A stretch of 64,000 nucleotides of DNA from Variovorax sp. Root473 (GTDB lineage: Bacteria; Pseudomonadota; Gammaproteobacteria; Burkholderiales; Burkholderiaceae_C): the NCBI RefSeq assembly GCF_001426505.1, contig NZ_LMEV01000019.1, positions 245,961 to 309,960 of the forward strand, read 5' to 3'. Of this stretch, positions 11,042 to 20,346 are shown in pieces. How positions within the stretch are numbered: position 1 is the first letter of the stretch; each line of letters starts with the position of its first letter. Under the pieces are notes generated by a model. The model had not been told where the DNA came from. It saw only the letters and a list, made by a program, of their open reading frames with translations, and made no database searches. Both the position numbers and the translations under genes were made by a program.

Positions 11042-11578
11042 ATGAAAACCGCCATCCTCGTCATCGACATGCAGCGCGGCCTTTGCGACGATCCGCCCCG
11101 GCCGTACGAGGCCGAAGCGGTCATCGGGCGCATCAACGCGCTCACGGCACGGGCCCGCGCGGCGGGCGTGCCGGTGGCCTTCGTCCAGCACGAGAACGCC
11201 ATCGACCTGGAGTTCGATTCCGAGCGCTGGCAGCTGGCCGGTGCCCTGCAGGTGACGCCGGCGGACGCGCGCCTGCGCAAGACCACGCCCGACTCGTTCC
11301 TGCGCACGCCGCTCGAGGCGTGGTTGTCGGGGCAGGGCGTGCGGCGCGTGGTGGTCTGCGGCTATTCGTCGGAGTTCTGCGTGGACACCACGGTGCGCCG
11401 CGCCGCCGCCCTGGGCTACGAGGTGGTGCTGGCGGCCGACGCCCACACCTCGCACGACAAGCCGCACGCCAAGGGCGCCTTCATCCGCGCGCACCACAAC
11501 GCGACGCTGTCGGACATCACGAGCTTCGGCGTGCCAATCCGCGCGATCCACAGCGCGGGCGTTGTTTTCGGCGATTGA
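11042..11578 (+). CDS. Isochorismatase-like cysteine hydrolase
   Basis: This 178-residue cytoplasmic protein of the isochorismatase superfamily carries the catalytic triad Asp9 (ILVIDMQRG), Lys80 (LRKTTPDSF) and Cys113 (SSEFCVDTTVRRA). The cis-peptide region precedes the Cys (VVVCGYSSEFC). Length and motifs fit the stand-alone nicotinamidase/isochorismatase-like amidohydrolases. The start ATG 11042 aligns with the conserved beta-1 strand; the frame extends upstream to 10910 but that stretch carries no family sequence. It is divergent from the MBL lipoprotein across 154 bases. The substrate is not determinable. Confidence 0.9.
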   Translation: MKTAILVIDMQRGLCDDPPRPYEAEAVIGRINALTARARAAGVPVAFVQHENAIDLEFDSERWQLAGALQVTPADARLRKTTPDSFLRTPLEAWLSGQGVRRVVVCGYSSEFCVDTTVRRAAALGYEVVLAADAHTSHDKPHAKGAFIRAHHNATLSDITSFGVPIRAIHSAGVVFGD

Positions 11579-11671
11579 TCGGGATGGCGTTCGGGGTGCG
11601 TGCACAGGCCGCCGGGCACTTCCTTCCGCGAATGTCCCCCGTCGGCGTGAGCGTCGCCCTGAACCAAACCT

Positions 11672-13375
11672 TCAGTCCGCCCCAGCCCGCCACACCCGCG
11701 CCAGCGCAGCCAGCTTGCCGCGAAAGCTCAGCCGGTCGTTCGACAGCGCATCGATGAAGTCCGACAGCCGCTGCGACTTCACCATCGTGTAGATCGTGAG
11801 CCAGGTGGTGAGCACGAACACCACGCCGAACCAGATCGCCTTGCGCCACAGCGGCGCGTCGGCTTCGGCCAGCAGGTTCATGCCGAGGAAGCCGGTGGTG
11901 ACGGTGCCGATGAGGCCGAACAGCGTGACCACCGTGAGCCGAACCACGGTGCTGGCCTGCCGGCGCAGGCTGTCGGCATCGAGGTAGGTGTTCATGTCGG
12001 CGATGCGCGCCTTGACCTCGTCGTACAGCGGATCGAGCCCGAGGTGCCCGGCGCACATGTGCGAGAGCGCGCGCACCTGCGCCTGCTCGGAAATCTCATG
12101 GAACCAGTAGCGGTGCGTGAAGCGCAAAAAGCGCTCGAAGCTCGCGCGGATGGCGCGCTTGAACTGCTTCACGCTCGGGGTGCTGCGGATGTCGAGCTTC
12201 TTGAGCGCCTCGACCAGCTGGTCCGAGAACATCAGCAGCGAGGCCTTCTGGAAATGCGCGATGAGGAACAGCAGGAAGTGCTGGTGCCTGAACTGCGCGA
12301 GCACGCCGCGGTCGCGGCAGCAGAAGAACTCGGAGCGCGCGTCACCCACCACGATGAGTGCGTGGCCGTTGCACAGGTAGCGTGTGTTGGGCGCCGCGCC
12401 TGCGTTCACCCAGAAGCGGTCGTAGCAGTAGGTGTGCTCGAAGTCGGCCAGGTGATGCTCGGCATAGGGCAGGTGGGCGTCGGCCCCGCCCGCGCCCGTG
12501 ACGAGCGCCAGGCGCACGAAATCATCGCGCGTGAGGCGGCGCGGGTCGTCCAGCGACAGGTAGGCCATCACCGGCATGCGGTAGTACTCGATCTGGCGGT
12601 AGCGCAGCACGCCGGGGTCGTCCGAATGGTCGCTCACCAGCGGCTGCATCAGGTAGGCCCAGTGCGCGGCGATGCGCGGCGCGCGGTGCTGGGCCACGTG
12701 CGAGAGGAACGCATCGCGCTGCTGCGCGTCGGAGGCAGCGAGCACGCGACCGTCGGCACCGAGCCACTCGACGCTGGCCATGCAGTGCAGGGCGGCGCCG
12801 TCGGCCTCCCAGCCCGAGGGGTAGGCGCGGCCGAAGCGGTAGAGGATGTCCTGCGCCTGCGCGAGGCTCAGGTGGTCGGTGCCAACCTCGAGGTTGAGCA
12901 GCACCACGTCGATGTCGAAGAAGAAGTACAGGTCGCAGTGAATCACGTCGAGGGTGACAGGCGCCTCGCCCGGGTGCGCCACCAGCCGCACGGCCGCGAT
13001 GTCGCGGCGGCGGAACACGCGCATCGGGGAGTCGCCGTCGTTGCCCGTGCCGTCGCTGCTGCTGCGCGATCGGCCTTCGCCGTACAGGAAGCGCTGCACA
13101 TACGGCAGGAAGCTCACGAACTCGTTGTAGTGCCGCTCGTGGAAGCGGCCGCTGTCGCCGGTGTATTCGTCGACCTCTTCGCGCCACGGCGAGGCGTCGC
13201 CCATGTCGCGCAGCACATGCCAGGGACCGTGGTGCGCGGGCGCTGCGCCGGGCGCCGGCACGAGGCGCAAGGGCCAGAGCAGCGCCTGCCGGAAATGCTG
13301 CACGACGGGGCTGCCAGCCGGGGTGCCTGCCGGGAGAGAGGTGGTGTCCACGGGGTCCGCATGGGGGTTCGGCAT
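11672..13375 (-). CDS. CorA-like membrane protein with large N-terminal domain
   Basis: The 567-residue product has a long soluble N-terminal region. It then has a helical stalk (VRALSHMCAGHLGLD, DEVKARIADMNTYLDADSL) and two C-terminal transmembrane helices, the first ending in TTGFLGMNLL. The GMN near residue 498 is the signature of CorA-type Mg/Co/Ni channels. Repeated acidic and aromatic stretches (VIHCDLYFFFDIDVVLLNLEV) are unlike the classic CorA alpha/beta domain, so it belongs to a divergent branch. The start is ambiguous: an in-frame GTG at 13414 exists, but ATG 13375 was preferred; neither has a clear ribosome binding site. It is divergent from the ketogluconate operon. Ion specificity is unknown. 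Confidence 0.75.
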   Translation of the reverse strand: MPNPHADPVDTTSLPAGTPAGSPVVQHFRQALLWPLRLVPAPGAAPAHHGPWHVLRDMGDASPWREEVDEYTGDSGRFHERHYNEFVSFLPYVQRFLYGEGRSRSSSDGTGNDGDSPMRVFRRRDIAAVRLVAHPGEAPVTLDVIHCDLYFFFDIDVVLLNLEVGTDHLSLAQAQDILYRFGRAYPSGWEADGAALHCMASVEWLGADGRVLAASDAQQRDAFLSHVAQHRAPRIAAHWAYLMQPLVSDHSDDPGVLRYRQIEYYRMPVMAYLSLDDPRRLTRDDFVRLALVTGAGGADAHLPYAEHHLADFEHTYCYDRFWVNAGAAPNTRYLCNGHALIVVGDARSEFFCCRDRGVLAQFRHQHFLLFLIAHFQKASLLMFSDQLVEALKKLDIRSTPSVKQFKRAIRASFERFLRFTHRYWFHEISEQAQVRALSHMCAGHLGLDPLYDEVKARIADMNTYLDADSLRRQASTVVRLTVVTLFGLIGTVTTGFLGMNLLAEADAPLWRKAIWFGVVFVLTTWLTIYTMVKSQRLSDFIDALSNDRLSFRGKLAALARVWRAGAD

Positions 13376-13414
13376 GGCGCCAGTGTAGGCAGGCGGGTAG
13401 GGCAAAACGCCCAC

Positions 13415-13430
13415 CTAGGGGAATCCCTAG
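13415..13430. repeat. Inverted repeat CTAGGG-N4-CCCTAG
   Basis: A perfect 6-bp inverted repeat (CTAGGG, GAAT, CCCTAG) lies in the divergent promoter region between the CorA-like gene and the ketogluconate operon, eight bases before the PtxS palindrome. It looks like a regulator binding site rather than a terminator because no T-run follows. The regulator is not known. Confidence 0.5.
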
Positions 13431-13437
13431 ATTGGAC

Positions 13438-13451
13438 TGAAACCGGTTTCA
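13438..13451. promoter_or_regulatory. PtxS operator, 14-bp perfect palindrome
   Basis: The site reads TGAAACCGGTTTCA, a perfect palindrome with the central CpG typical of LacI-family operators. As far as I recall it is identical to the PtxS operator described in Pseudomonas. It is 60 bases upstream of the first gene of the operon and directly abuts a TATAAG -10-like sequence at 13452-13457, so bound repressor would block RNA polymerase. The operon's last gene encodes a LacI-family protein that fits PtxS. Expression is therefore predicted to be induced by 2-ketogluconate. Confidence 0.82.
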
Positions 13452-13510
13452 TATAAGCTGCAAGCATTCCTTCCAAGGTCCGTGCACGGCCCCGCCCACC
13501 ACGCTCCGCC

Positions 13511-14182
13511 ATGAACTACCAGTTCCAATTCGACGCCGTCTTTGCCGCCTGGCCGCTGCTGCTCAAGGGCACGTGGATCACGGTGCAGCTTTCGCTCACC
13601 GCCACCTTGCTGGGGCTGGTGGTGGCCATCTTCTGTGCCTGGGGCAAAACCTCGGGGCCGGGCTGGCTGCGCTTCATTGTCAACGCGTACATCGAGGTGA
13701 TCCGCAACACGCCGTTCCTCGTGCAGCTGTTTTTCTTCTTCTTCGCGCTGCCGGCCATCGGCCTGCGCTGGTCGCCGCAAACGGCCGCACTGGTGGCGAT
13801 GGTGGTGAACCTGGGCGCCTACGCCACGGAGATCATCCGCGCGGGCATCGAGTCGATTCCCAAGGGCCAGATCGAGGCGGGCCGCGCGCTCAACCTCAAG
13901 CCCTGGGAAATCTTCCGCTTCGTGATCATCAAGCCCGCGCTGAAGGCGATCTACCCGGCGCTCACGAGCCAGTTCATCCTGCTGATGCTGAGTTCGGCGG
14001 TGGTGTCGGTCATCTCGGCCGACGACCTGACCTCGGTGGCCGCCAACCTGCAGTCGCAGACCTTCCGCAGCTTCGAGATCTACATCGTCGTGGCCGGCAT
14101 CTACCTCGCGCTGGCGCTGGCCTTCTCGGCCATGTTCAAGCTGATCTACAAGCGCACGCTCAACTACCCGGACCGCCGGTAA
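13511..14182 (+). CDS. ABC transporter permease, polar-amino-acid family (predicted 2-ketogluconate importer)
   Basis: This 223-residue inner-membrane permease of the His/Glu/Gln (PAAT) family has an N-terminal transmembrane region LKGTWITVQLSLTATLLGLV, the usual IRNTPFLVQLFFFFFALP segment, and the EAA loop (IEAGRALNLKPWEIFRFVII) that contacts the ATPase. It is the first gene of the operon controlled by the PtxS palindrome. No good ribosome binding site is seen before the ATG. Although the family usually carries amino acids, the position ahead of kguE, kguK and kguD suggests it imports 2-ketogluconate or a related sugar acid. Family assignment is firm; the substrate is inferred from context. 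Confidence 0.88.
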   Translation: MNYQFQFDAVFAAWPLLLKGTWITVQLSLTATLLGLVVAIFCAWGKTSGPGWLRFIVNAYIEVIRNTPFLVQLFFFFFALPAIGLRWSPQTAALVAMVVNLGAYATEIIRAGIESIPKGQIEAGRALNLKPWEIFRFVIIKPALKAIYPALTSQFILLMLSSAVVSVISADDLTSVAANLQSQTFRSFEIYIVVAGIYLALALAFSAMFKLIYKRTLNYPDRR

Positions 14183-14209
14183 CTGACGACGACGGACGGA
14201 GCACACACC

Positions 14210-14863
14210 ATGCGCACTTTCGGCTTTCCCGAATTCCTTTTCATCCTCGAAGCGGCCAAGTGGACGCTTGCGCTGTCGGCCATCGCCTTCGTGGGCGGCG
14301 CGATCCTGGGGCTCATCATCGCGCTGATGCGCACGTCGGAGTCCGGCTGGGCGCGCGGCATTTCGACCACCTTCATCCAGATCTTCCAGGGCACGCCGCT
14401 GCTGCTGCAGCTGTTCCTCGTGTTCTTCGGCGCGCCGGTGCTGGGGCTCGACATCAACCCGTGGGTGGCTGCGGGCGTGGCGCTCATCCTGAACAGCGCG
14501 GCCTTCCTCGGCGAGATCTGGCGCGGCTGCATCCAGGCCATTCCGCGCGGCCAGTGGGAGGCGGCGCAGGCGCTGAACCTCAAGTACGCGGCGCGCATGC
14601 GCGACGTGGTGCTGCCGCAAGCTTTCAAGATCGCGCTGGCGCCCACGGTGGGCTACCTGGTGCAGATCATCAAGGGCACCTCGCTGGCGGCCATCATCGG
14701 TTTCGTCGAGGTCACGCGGGCCGGACAGATCGTCAACAACGCCACTTTCCAGCCGCTCATCGTGTTCTCGGTGGTGGCCGCCATCTACTTCGTGATCTGC
14801 TGGCCGCTGTCGCTGCTCGCGGCGCGCATGGAGCGCAAGCGCGCCCTGGCGCTTGCCCGCTGA
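14210..14863 (+). CDS. ABC transporter permease, polar-amino-acid family, second subunit
   Basis: A 217-residue partner permease with the same architecture: five hydrophobic segments, FQGTPLLLQLFLVFFGAPV, and the EAA motif WEAAQALNLKYAARMRDVVLP. It lies 27 bases after the first permease. The two should form the membrane heterodimer that works with the ATPase at 15758 and the binding protein at 14928. The C-terminus ends in a basic stretch (MERKRALALAR). The substrate inference, a sugar acid, is as for its partner. Confidence 0.88.
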   Translation: MRTFGFPEFLFILEAAKWTLALSAIAFVGGAILGLIIALMRTSESGWARGISTTFIQIFQGTPLLLQLFLVFFGAPVLGLDINPWVAAGVALILNSAAFLGEIWRGCIQAIPRGQWEAAQALNLKYAARMRDVVLPQAFKIALAPTVGYLVQIIKGTSLAAIIGFVEVTRAGQIVNNATFQPLIVFSVVAAIYFVICWPLSLLAARMERKRALALAR

Positions 14864-14927
14864 TCACCGCACTTTTTTCGCCTTCCCTTTTCTCGTCGCT
14901 TCCTTTCTTTTTCAGGAGACACATCCC

Positions 14928-15725
14928 ATGACCCGTTCCACCACCCGCCGCGTTGCGCTCGCCGCCCTGGGCCTTGGCGCCGCCCTGACCGTGTTCGCGC
15001 CGTTCGCCTCGGCACAGACCGTGGCCGACATCAAGAAGAAGGGCGAGATCACCATCGGCATGCTGGTCGACTTTCCGCCCTACGGCACCACCGACGCGAA
15101 GAACCAGCCCGACGGCTACGACGCCGACGTGGCCAAGCTGCTGGCGAAAGACTGGGGCGTGAAGGCCAACATCGTGCCGGTCACCGGCCCGAACCGCATT
15201 CCCTTCCTGCTGACCAACAAGGTCGACCTGCTGGTGGCTTCACTGGCCGTGACGCCCGAGCGCGCCAAGCAGGTGCAGTTCTCGCAGCCCTACGCGGCCG
15301 CCACCATCGTGCTGTACGGCGCAACCAAGACCTCGATCAAGGCCGCTGGCGACCTCAAGGGCCTGCGCGTGGGCGTGGCTCGCGCATCGACGCAGGACGT
15401 GGCCGTGACCAAGGCCGCACCGGAAGGCACCGAGATTCGCCGCTTCGATGACGACGCCTCGGCCATGCAGGCACTGATCTCGGGCCAGGTCGATGCGATC
15501 GGCTGCTCGGTCACGGTGGCAGCGCAGATCGCCAAGCGCGTGCCGGCCAACACCTTCGAAAACAAGTTCACGCTGGTGCAGCAGTCGATGGGCATCGCGA
15601 TGCGTCCGGGGCAGGAAGAGCTGCACAAGGCGGTGAATGAATTCGTGCAGAAGAACACCGCCAACGGCGAGCTGAACAAGCTCTACCAAAAGTGGCTGCA
15701 GGCTGATTTGCCCAAGATGCAGTGA
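14928..15725 (+). CDS. Periplasmic substrate-binding protein of the ketogluconate-operon ABC transporter
   Basis: The ATG at 14928 was chosen because AGGAGA lies nine bases upstream and it begins a clear signal peptide (TRRVALAALGLGAALTVFA, cleavage after ASA near residue 29). The mature 236-residue protein is a type-II, PAAT-family (SBP_bac_3) protein with GEITIGMLVDFPPYG, the lobe-2 crossing motif DLLVASLAVTPERAKQVQFSQPY, and GLRVGVARASTQD. The usual amino-acid-anchoring Arg after SLTVTPERxKxVxFS-type motifs appears to be kept. It is expressed in excess of the permeases in most such operons. Context predicts a 2-ketogluconate-type ligand, which would be unusual for this family. Confidence 0.9.
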   Translation: MTRSTTRRVALAALGLGAALTVFAPFASAQTVADIKKKGEITIGMLVDFPPYGTTDAKNQPDGYDADVAKLLAKDWGVKANIVPVTGPNRIPFLLTNKVDLLVASLAVTPERAKQVQFSQPYAAATIVLYGATKTSIKAAGDLKGLRVGVARASTQDVAVTKAAPEGTEIRRFDDDASAMQALISGQVDAIGCSVTVAAQIAKRVPANTFENKFTLVQQSMGIAMRPGQEELHKAVNEFVQKNTANGELNKLYQKWLQADLPKMQ

Positions 15726-15757
15726 GCCCCCGAGGCTGAAGAAGAAGGAATCCTGGC

Positions 15758-16512
<755 letters not shown>

Positions 16513-16513
<1 letters not shown>

Positions 16514-17256
16514 TGGCCTTCGAAGTCCTGATTTCTCTGTCGTCCTTCGGTGCGGCCGAGGTGGGGCGGCATGGCCAGCTCTGGTGCTCGCAACTCTCGC
16601 GCGCCGCGGGCGCCGATTCGGTCGAGGTGCGCGGCGAGATGCTGCGCGATGCAGATGCGGAACTGCCCGCGTTGCAAGGCCTCGCTTCGGTCTACTCCAG
16701 TCCCGAGGGCCTGTGGGCCGAAGGCGGGATGCTCGACGGCGCCGCGCTGCAACGCGGCCTCGACGCCGCCGTGCGCGTGGGTGCGGGGCGACTGAAGATG
16801 GCCATCGGCGATTTCCAGGCTTTGTCGCACGCTTCGCTCGCGGGCCTGAAGGCCGCACTGGCCGAAACCCGCGTCGAGCTGCTGATCGAGAACGACCAGA
16901 CCGTGCGCGCCGGCACATTGGCCGCGCTGCAGGTCTTCTTCGACGCAGCCGACCGCGCCGGCCTGTCGCTGGGCATGACCTTCGACATGGGCAACTGGCA
17001 CTGGCTGGGCGAGTGCCCGTTGCAGGCCGCGCAGGTGCTCGGCCATCGCGTGCGTTATGTGCATTGCAAGGGCGCGCAGCGCCTGCCGCACAAGTGGGTG
17101 GCGGTGCCGCTGGGCGACTCGGTCGCGCCATGGCGCGCGGTGCTGCGCGCACTGCCGGCCGACGTGCCGCACGCCATCGAATACCCGCTCGTGGGCGACG
17201 ACCTCCTGGCCGTTACCCGCGCGCAGATCGATTTCATCCGCGCTGCACGCGCGTAG
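16513..17256 (+). CDS. kguE: KguE-like TIM-barrel epimerase/isomerase
   Basis: This 247-residue protein of the AP-endonuclease-2 / xylose-isomerase-like TIM-barrel superfamily shows a metal-binding Glu in ELLIENDQTVRAG, FDMGNWHW (Asp and His pair) and YVHCKGAQ. In pseudomonads KguE is encoded with KguK, KguT and KguD in the 2-ketogluconate operon; its exact reaction is not settled. The start overlaps the stop of the ABC ATPase by one base and kguK follows 12 bases later. The assignment rests on fold motifs plus the kguK/kguD/ptxS neighbours. Confidence 0.8.
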
Positions 17257-17268
17257 AACACACATCAC

Positions 17269-18222
17269 ATGACGCAACCCACAGCCTTCGACGTCGCGCT
17301 CTTCGGCGAAGCCATGCTGCTGCTCGTGGCCGACCGGCCCGGCCCGCTGGAAGACGCAGAGGCGTTCCACAAGCGCACTGCCGGCGCCGAGACCAATGTG
17401 GCGATCGGCCTGTCGCGCCTCGGCCTGAAGGTCGGCTGGGCCAGCCGCCTGGGCACCGACTCCATGGGCCGCGCGCTGCTGGCAGCCATGCGCGCCGAAG
17501 GCATCGACTGCTCGCACGTGATCACCGACGCCACGCAGCGCACCGGCTTCCAGTTCAAGGGCCGCGTCACCGACGGCAGCGATCCGCCGATCGAATACCA
17601 CCGCAAGGGCTCGGCCGCGAGCCATATGGGCCCGGCCGATGTCGACGAAGCCTGGCTGCGTTCGGCGCGCCACCTGCACGCCACCGGCGTGTTCGCGGCC
17701 ATCTCGCAGACCAGCCTGCAGGCCGCGCTCAAGACCATGGACGTGATGCGCGCGGCTGGCCGCACCATCTCGTTCGACACCAACCTGCGGCCCACGCTGT
17801 GGTCGTCCACCGAGACGATGCGCCACTGGGTGAACGAACTCGCCTCGCGCGCCGACTGGGTGCTGCCCGGCATCGAAGAGGGCCTGCTGCTCACGGGCCA
17901 CGACAAGCCGGAAGACGTCGCGAAGTTCTATCGCGAGCGCGGCGCGAAGCTGGTCGTCGTCAAGCTCGGCGCGGCCGGCGCCTACTACGACAGCGACGTG
18001 GCCGGCACCGGCCATGTCGACGGTTTCCCGGTGAAGGAAGTGATCGACACCGTGGGCGCGGGCGATGGCTTTGCGGCCGGCGTGGTGAGCGCGCTGCTCG
18101 AAGGCAAGAGCGTGCCCGAGGCCGTGAAGCGCGGCGCCTGGATCGGAGCGCGCGCCGTCCAGGTACTGGGCGACACCGAAGGCCTGCCGACGCGGGCGCA
18201 ACTCGAAGAAGCGGGGCTTTGA
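17269..18222 (+). CDS. kguK: 2-ketogluconate kinase (PfkB family)
   Basis: KguK phosphorylates 2-dehydro-D-gluconate to the 6-phosphate. The 317-residue protein is a ribokinase/PfkB-family sugar kinase. It has an N-terminal GEAMLLLVADRPG segment, a substrate-binding region with GAETNVAIGLSRLG, and the C-terminal ATP-site motif DTVGAGDGFAAG (about residues 260-270) holding the catalytic Asp. The related enzyme 2-keto-3-deoxygluconate kinase (KdgK) has the same fold and would be the main alternative. The kguE-kguK-kguD-ptxS context and the PtxS-type operator make KguK the better name. Confidence 0.85.
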   Translation: MTQPTAFDVALFGEAMLLLVADRPGPLEDAEAFHKRTAGAETNVAIGLSRLGLKVGWASRLGTDSMGRALLAAMRAEGIDCSHVITDATQRTGFQFKGRVTDGSDPPIEYHRKGSAASHMGPADVDEAWLRSARHLHATGVFAAISQTSLQAALKTMDVMRAAGRTISFDTNLRPTLWSSTETMRHWVNELASRADWVLPGIEEGLLLTGHDKPEDVAKFYRERGAKLVVVKLGAAGAYYDSDVAGTGHVDGFPVKEVIDTVGAGDGFAAGVVSALLEGKSVPEAVKRGAWIGARAVQVLGDTEGLPTRAQLEEAGL

Positions 18223-18226
18223 CGCC

Positions 18227-19207
18227 ATGACGAAAAAGAATGTGCTCGTGTTCCGCGCGCTGCCCGAAGACCAGCTCGCGCGCCTGCAGGCCGCACACCA
18301 TGTCATCGTGGCCGATCCGCGCAAGGCGCCCGAGGCCTTTGCCGCTGCGCTCGCCACCGCGAACGGGCTGATCGGGTCGAGCTACAACGTCGATGCCGCG
18401 CTGCTGGATGCGGCGCCACAGCTCGAGGTAATTTCGAGCGTGTCGGTCGGTGTCGACAACTACGCACTGGCCGAGCTTCACAAGCGCGGCATCGTGCTGT
18501 GCCACACGCCCGACGTGCTCACCGAAACGGTGGCCGACACGGTGTTCGCGATCCTCATGGCCACGCAACGCCGCGTGGTGGAGCTGTCGAATCTCGTGCG
18601 CGAAGGCAACTGGACCAGGAACATCGGCGAAGAATTCTTCGGCACCGACGTGCACGGCAAGACGTTGGGCATCCTCGGCTTTGGCCGCATCGGCCAGGCC
18701 GTCGCGCGTCGCGCCGCGCTGGGCTTCGGCATGCCGGTGCTCTATCACTCGCGTCGCGCGGTCGACCTCGCCGCGCAGGCGCCCGAATTGCAAGGCCGCG
18801 CCATGCACACGCCGCTGGACGACCTGCTCGCACGCGCCGACATCGTGCTGGCGATGCTGCCGCTGACCGACGCCACGCGCGGCATGATCGACGCCGCTTT
18901 CTTCGCGCGCATGAAGCCGGGCGCGTCGTTCATCAACGGCGGCCGCGGCGCCACCGTGAACGAAGCGGCGCTGCTCGAGGCGCTCGACCACGGCACCCTG
19001 CGCGCCGCCGGCCTCGACGTGTTCGCGAAGGAGCCGCTGCCAGCGGAGTCGCCTTTGCGCACGCACCCGCGTGTCACGCCGCTGCCGCACATCGGCTCGG
19101 CCACGCACGAGACGCGGCATGCGATGGCGGAGCTGGCGACGACGAATCTGCTCCAGGTGCTGGCGGGCGAGAAGCCGACGGCGCCGTACGACACCGCCGC
19201 CGCCTGA
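18227..19207 (+). CDS. kguD: 2-ketogluconate-6-phosphate reductase (2-hydroxyacid dehydrogenase)
   Basis: KguD reduces 2-keto-6-phosphogluconate to 6-phosphogluconate, which then enters the Entner-Doudoroff pathway. The 326-residue D-isomer 2-hydroxyacid dehydrogenase has the NAD(P)-binding GILGFGRIGQAVARR near residues 147-161. The catalytic Arg/Glu/His set appears as NGGRGATVNE, DVFAKEPLP and PLPHIGSATHETR. GhrB-type glyoxylate/2-ketogluconate reductases are close relatives. It starts four bases after the kguK stop and is followed one base later by ptxS. Confidence 0.85.
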   Translation: MTKKNVLVFRALPEDQLARLQAAHHVIVADPRKAPEAFAAALATANGLIGSSYNVDAALLDAAPQLEVISSVSVGVDNYALAELHKRGIVLCHTPDVLTETVADTVFAILMATQRRVVELSNLVREGNWTRNIGEEFFGTDVHGKTLGILGFGRIGQAVARRAALGFGMPVLYHSRRAVDLAAQAPELQGRAMHTPLDDLLARADIVLAMLPLTDATRGMIDAAFFARMKPGASFINGGRGATVNEAALLEALDHGTLRAAGLDVFAKEPLPAESPLRTHPRVTPLPHIGSATHETRHAMAELATTNLLQVLAGEKPTAPYDTAAA

Positions 19208-19208
19208 C

Positions 19209-20231
19209 ATGAAGTCGACGGGCCGCGCCACCATCGCCGATGTCGCCGAAGCGGCAGGCGTTTCCAAAGCCACCGTCTCGCGCTTCCTGAACCACCGCGA
19301 ACGCCTGCTGAGCCCCGACATTGCCACGCGCGTCGAGGCTGCCATCGCCAAGCTGGCGTATTCGCCGAGCCCGATGGCGCAGGCGCTGAGCCACGGCCGC
19401 TCGCGGCTCATCGGCCTGATCGTGGCCGACATCACCAACCCGTACTCGGTGGCCGTGCTGCGCGGCGCCGAGAAGGCCTGCCAAGACGCCGGCTACCTCG
19501 TGATGCTGTTCAACCTGGGCAACGAGAGCGAACGCGAGCGCGAGGCCATCGATGCGCTCGCGGGCTACCAGGTCGACGGCTTCATCCTCAATACGCTGGG
19601 GCGCGGCAGCAACGTGGTCGATGCGGTCACGTTGCACGGCAAGCCGGCCGTGCTGGTCGACCGCCGGCACACGGGCATGCACACCGACTTCGTCTCGCTC
19701 GACAACCACGCCGCGATGCGCGACACCTGCGGCCATCTGGTCGAGGGCGGCTACCGCGAGCTGCTGTACGTTACCGAGCCGCAGAAGGGTGTCAGCTCGC
19801 GGCGCGAGCGCACGGCCGCCTTCGGTGCCTGCGTGGCCGCGCACGAGCCGCGCGTGGCGGGCGAGGTCTTCGAATCGGTCGATGGCGAGAACGATGCGCT
19901 CGATGCCGCGCTGACCGCGTTGCGCAAGCGCGCCAGGCGCGGCCGCCGCGCCGCCGTGGTGGCGGGCAATGCCGTGGTCACGCTGCGCGTGGCGCAAGCC
20001 ATGGCGCGGCTCGACTGGCGCTTCGGCGCCGACCTGGGCTTCGTGGGCTTCGACGATCCCGAGTGGGCGTCGCTCATCGGACCGGGCCTGAGCACGGTGG
20101 CGCAGCCGACCGACGGGATCGGCCGCGCTGCTGCCACCTGCCTCATCGAGCGACTGCGTGGGCTCGACGCGCCGCCGCGTCAGCTGTTGCTGCCGGGCGA
20201 ACTCATGGTGCGAGGCTCATCGCAGGCATAG
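19209..20231 (+). CDS. ptxS: LacI-family repressor PtxS
   Basis: This 340-residue regulator has an N-terminal LacI helix-turn-helix (TIADVAEAAGVSKATVSRFL, residues 8-27). A hinge helix (YSPSPMAQALSHGRS) follows, then a periplasmic-binding-protein-like effector domain (LIGLIVADITNPYSVAVLRG onward). In Pseudomonas PtxS represses the kgu operon and is released by 2-ketogluconate. Here it is the last gene of the operon, one base after kguD, so it should be autoregulated through the palindrome at 13438-13451. Family assignment is certain; the specific PtxS call depends on the operator and neighbours. Confidence 0.85.
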   Translation: MKSTGRATIADVAEAAGVSKATVSRFLNHRERLLSPDIATRVEAAIAKLAYSPSPMAQALSHGRSRLIGLIVADITNPYSVAVLRGAEKACQDAGYLVMLFNLGNESEREREAIDALAGYQVDGFILNTLGRGSNVVDAVTLHGKPAVLVDRRHTGMHTDFVSLDNHAAMRDTCGHLVEGGYRELLYVTEPQKGVSSRRERTAAFGACVAAHEPRVAGEVFESVDGENDALDAALTALRKRARRGRRAAVVAGNAVVTLRVAQAMARLDWRFGADLGFVGFDDPEWASLIGPGLSTVAQPTDGIGRAAATCLIERLRGLDAPPRQLLLPGELMVRGSSQA

Positions 20232-20346
20232 CCGTCGCAGGCTGTGCGGCAGCGGAAGCGACCGGCTCGCGCATCCGCCCGGCGGGGTTCTCTTGCAGGC
20301 TACGGAAAACCGTGGATCGAAGGCGGATTGCGGCCAGAATCGAAAC

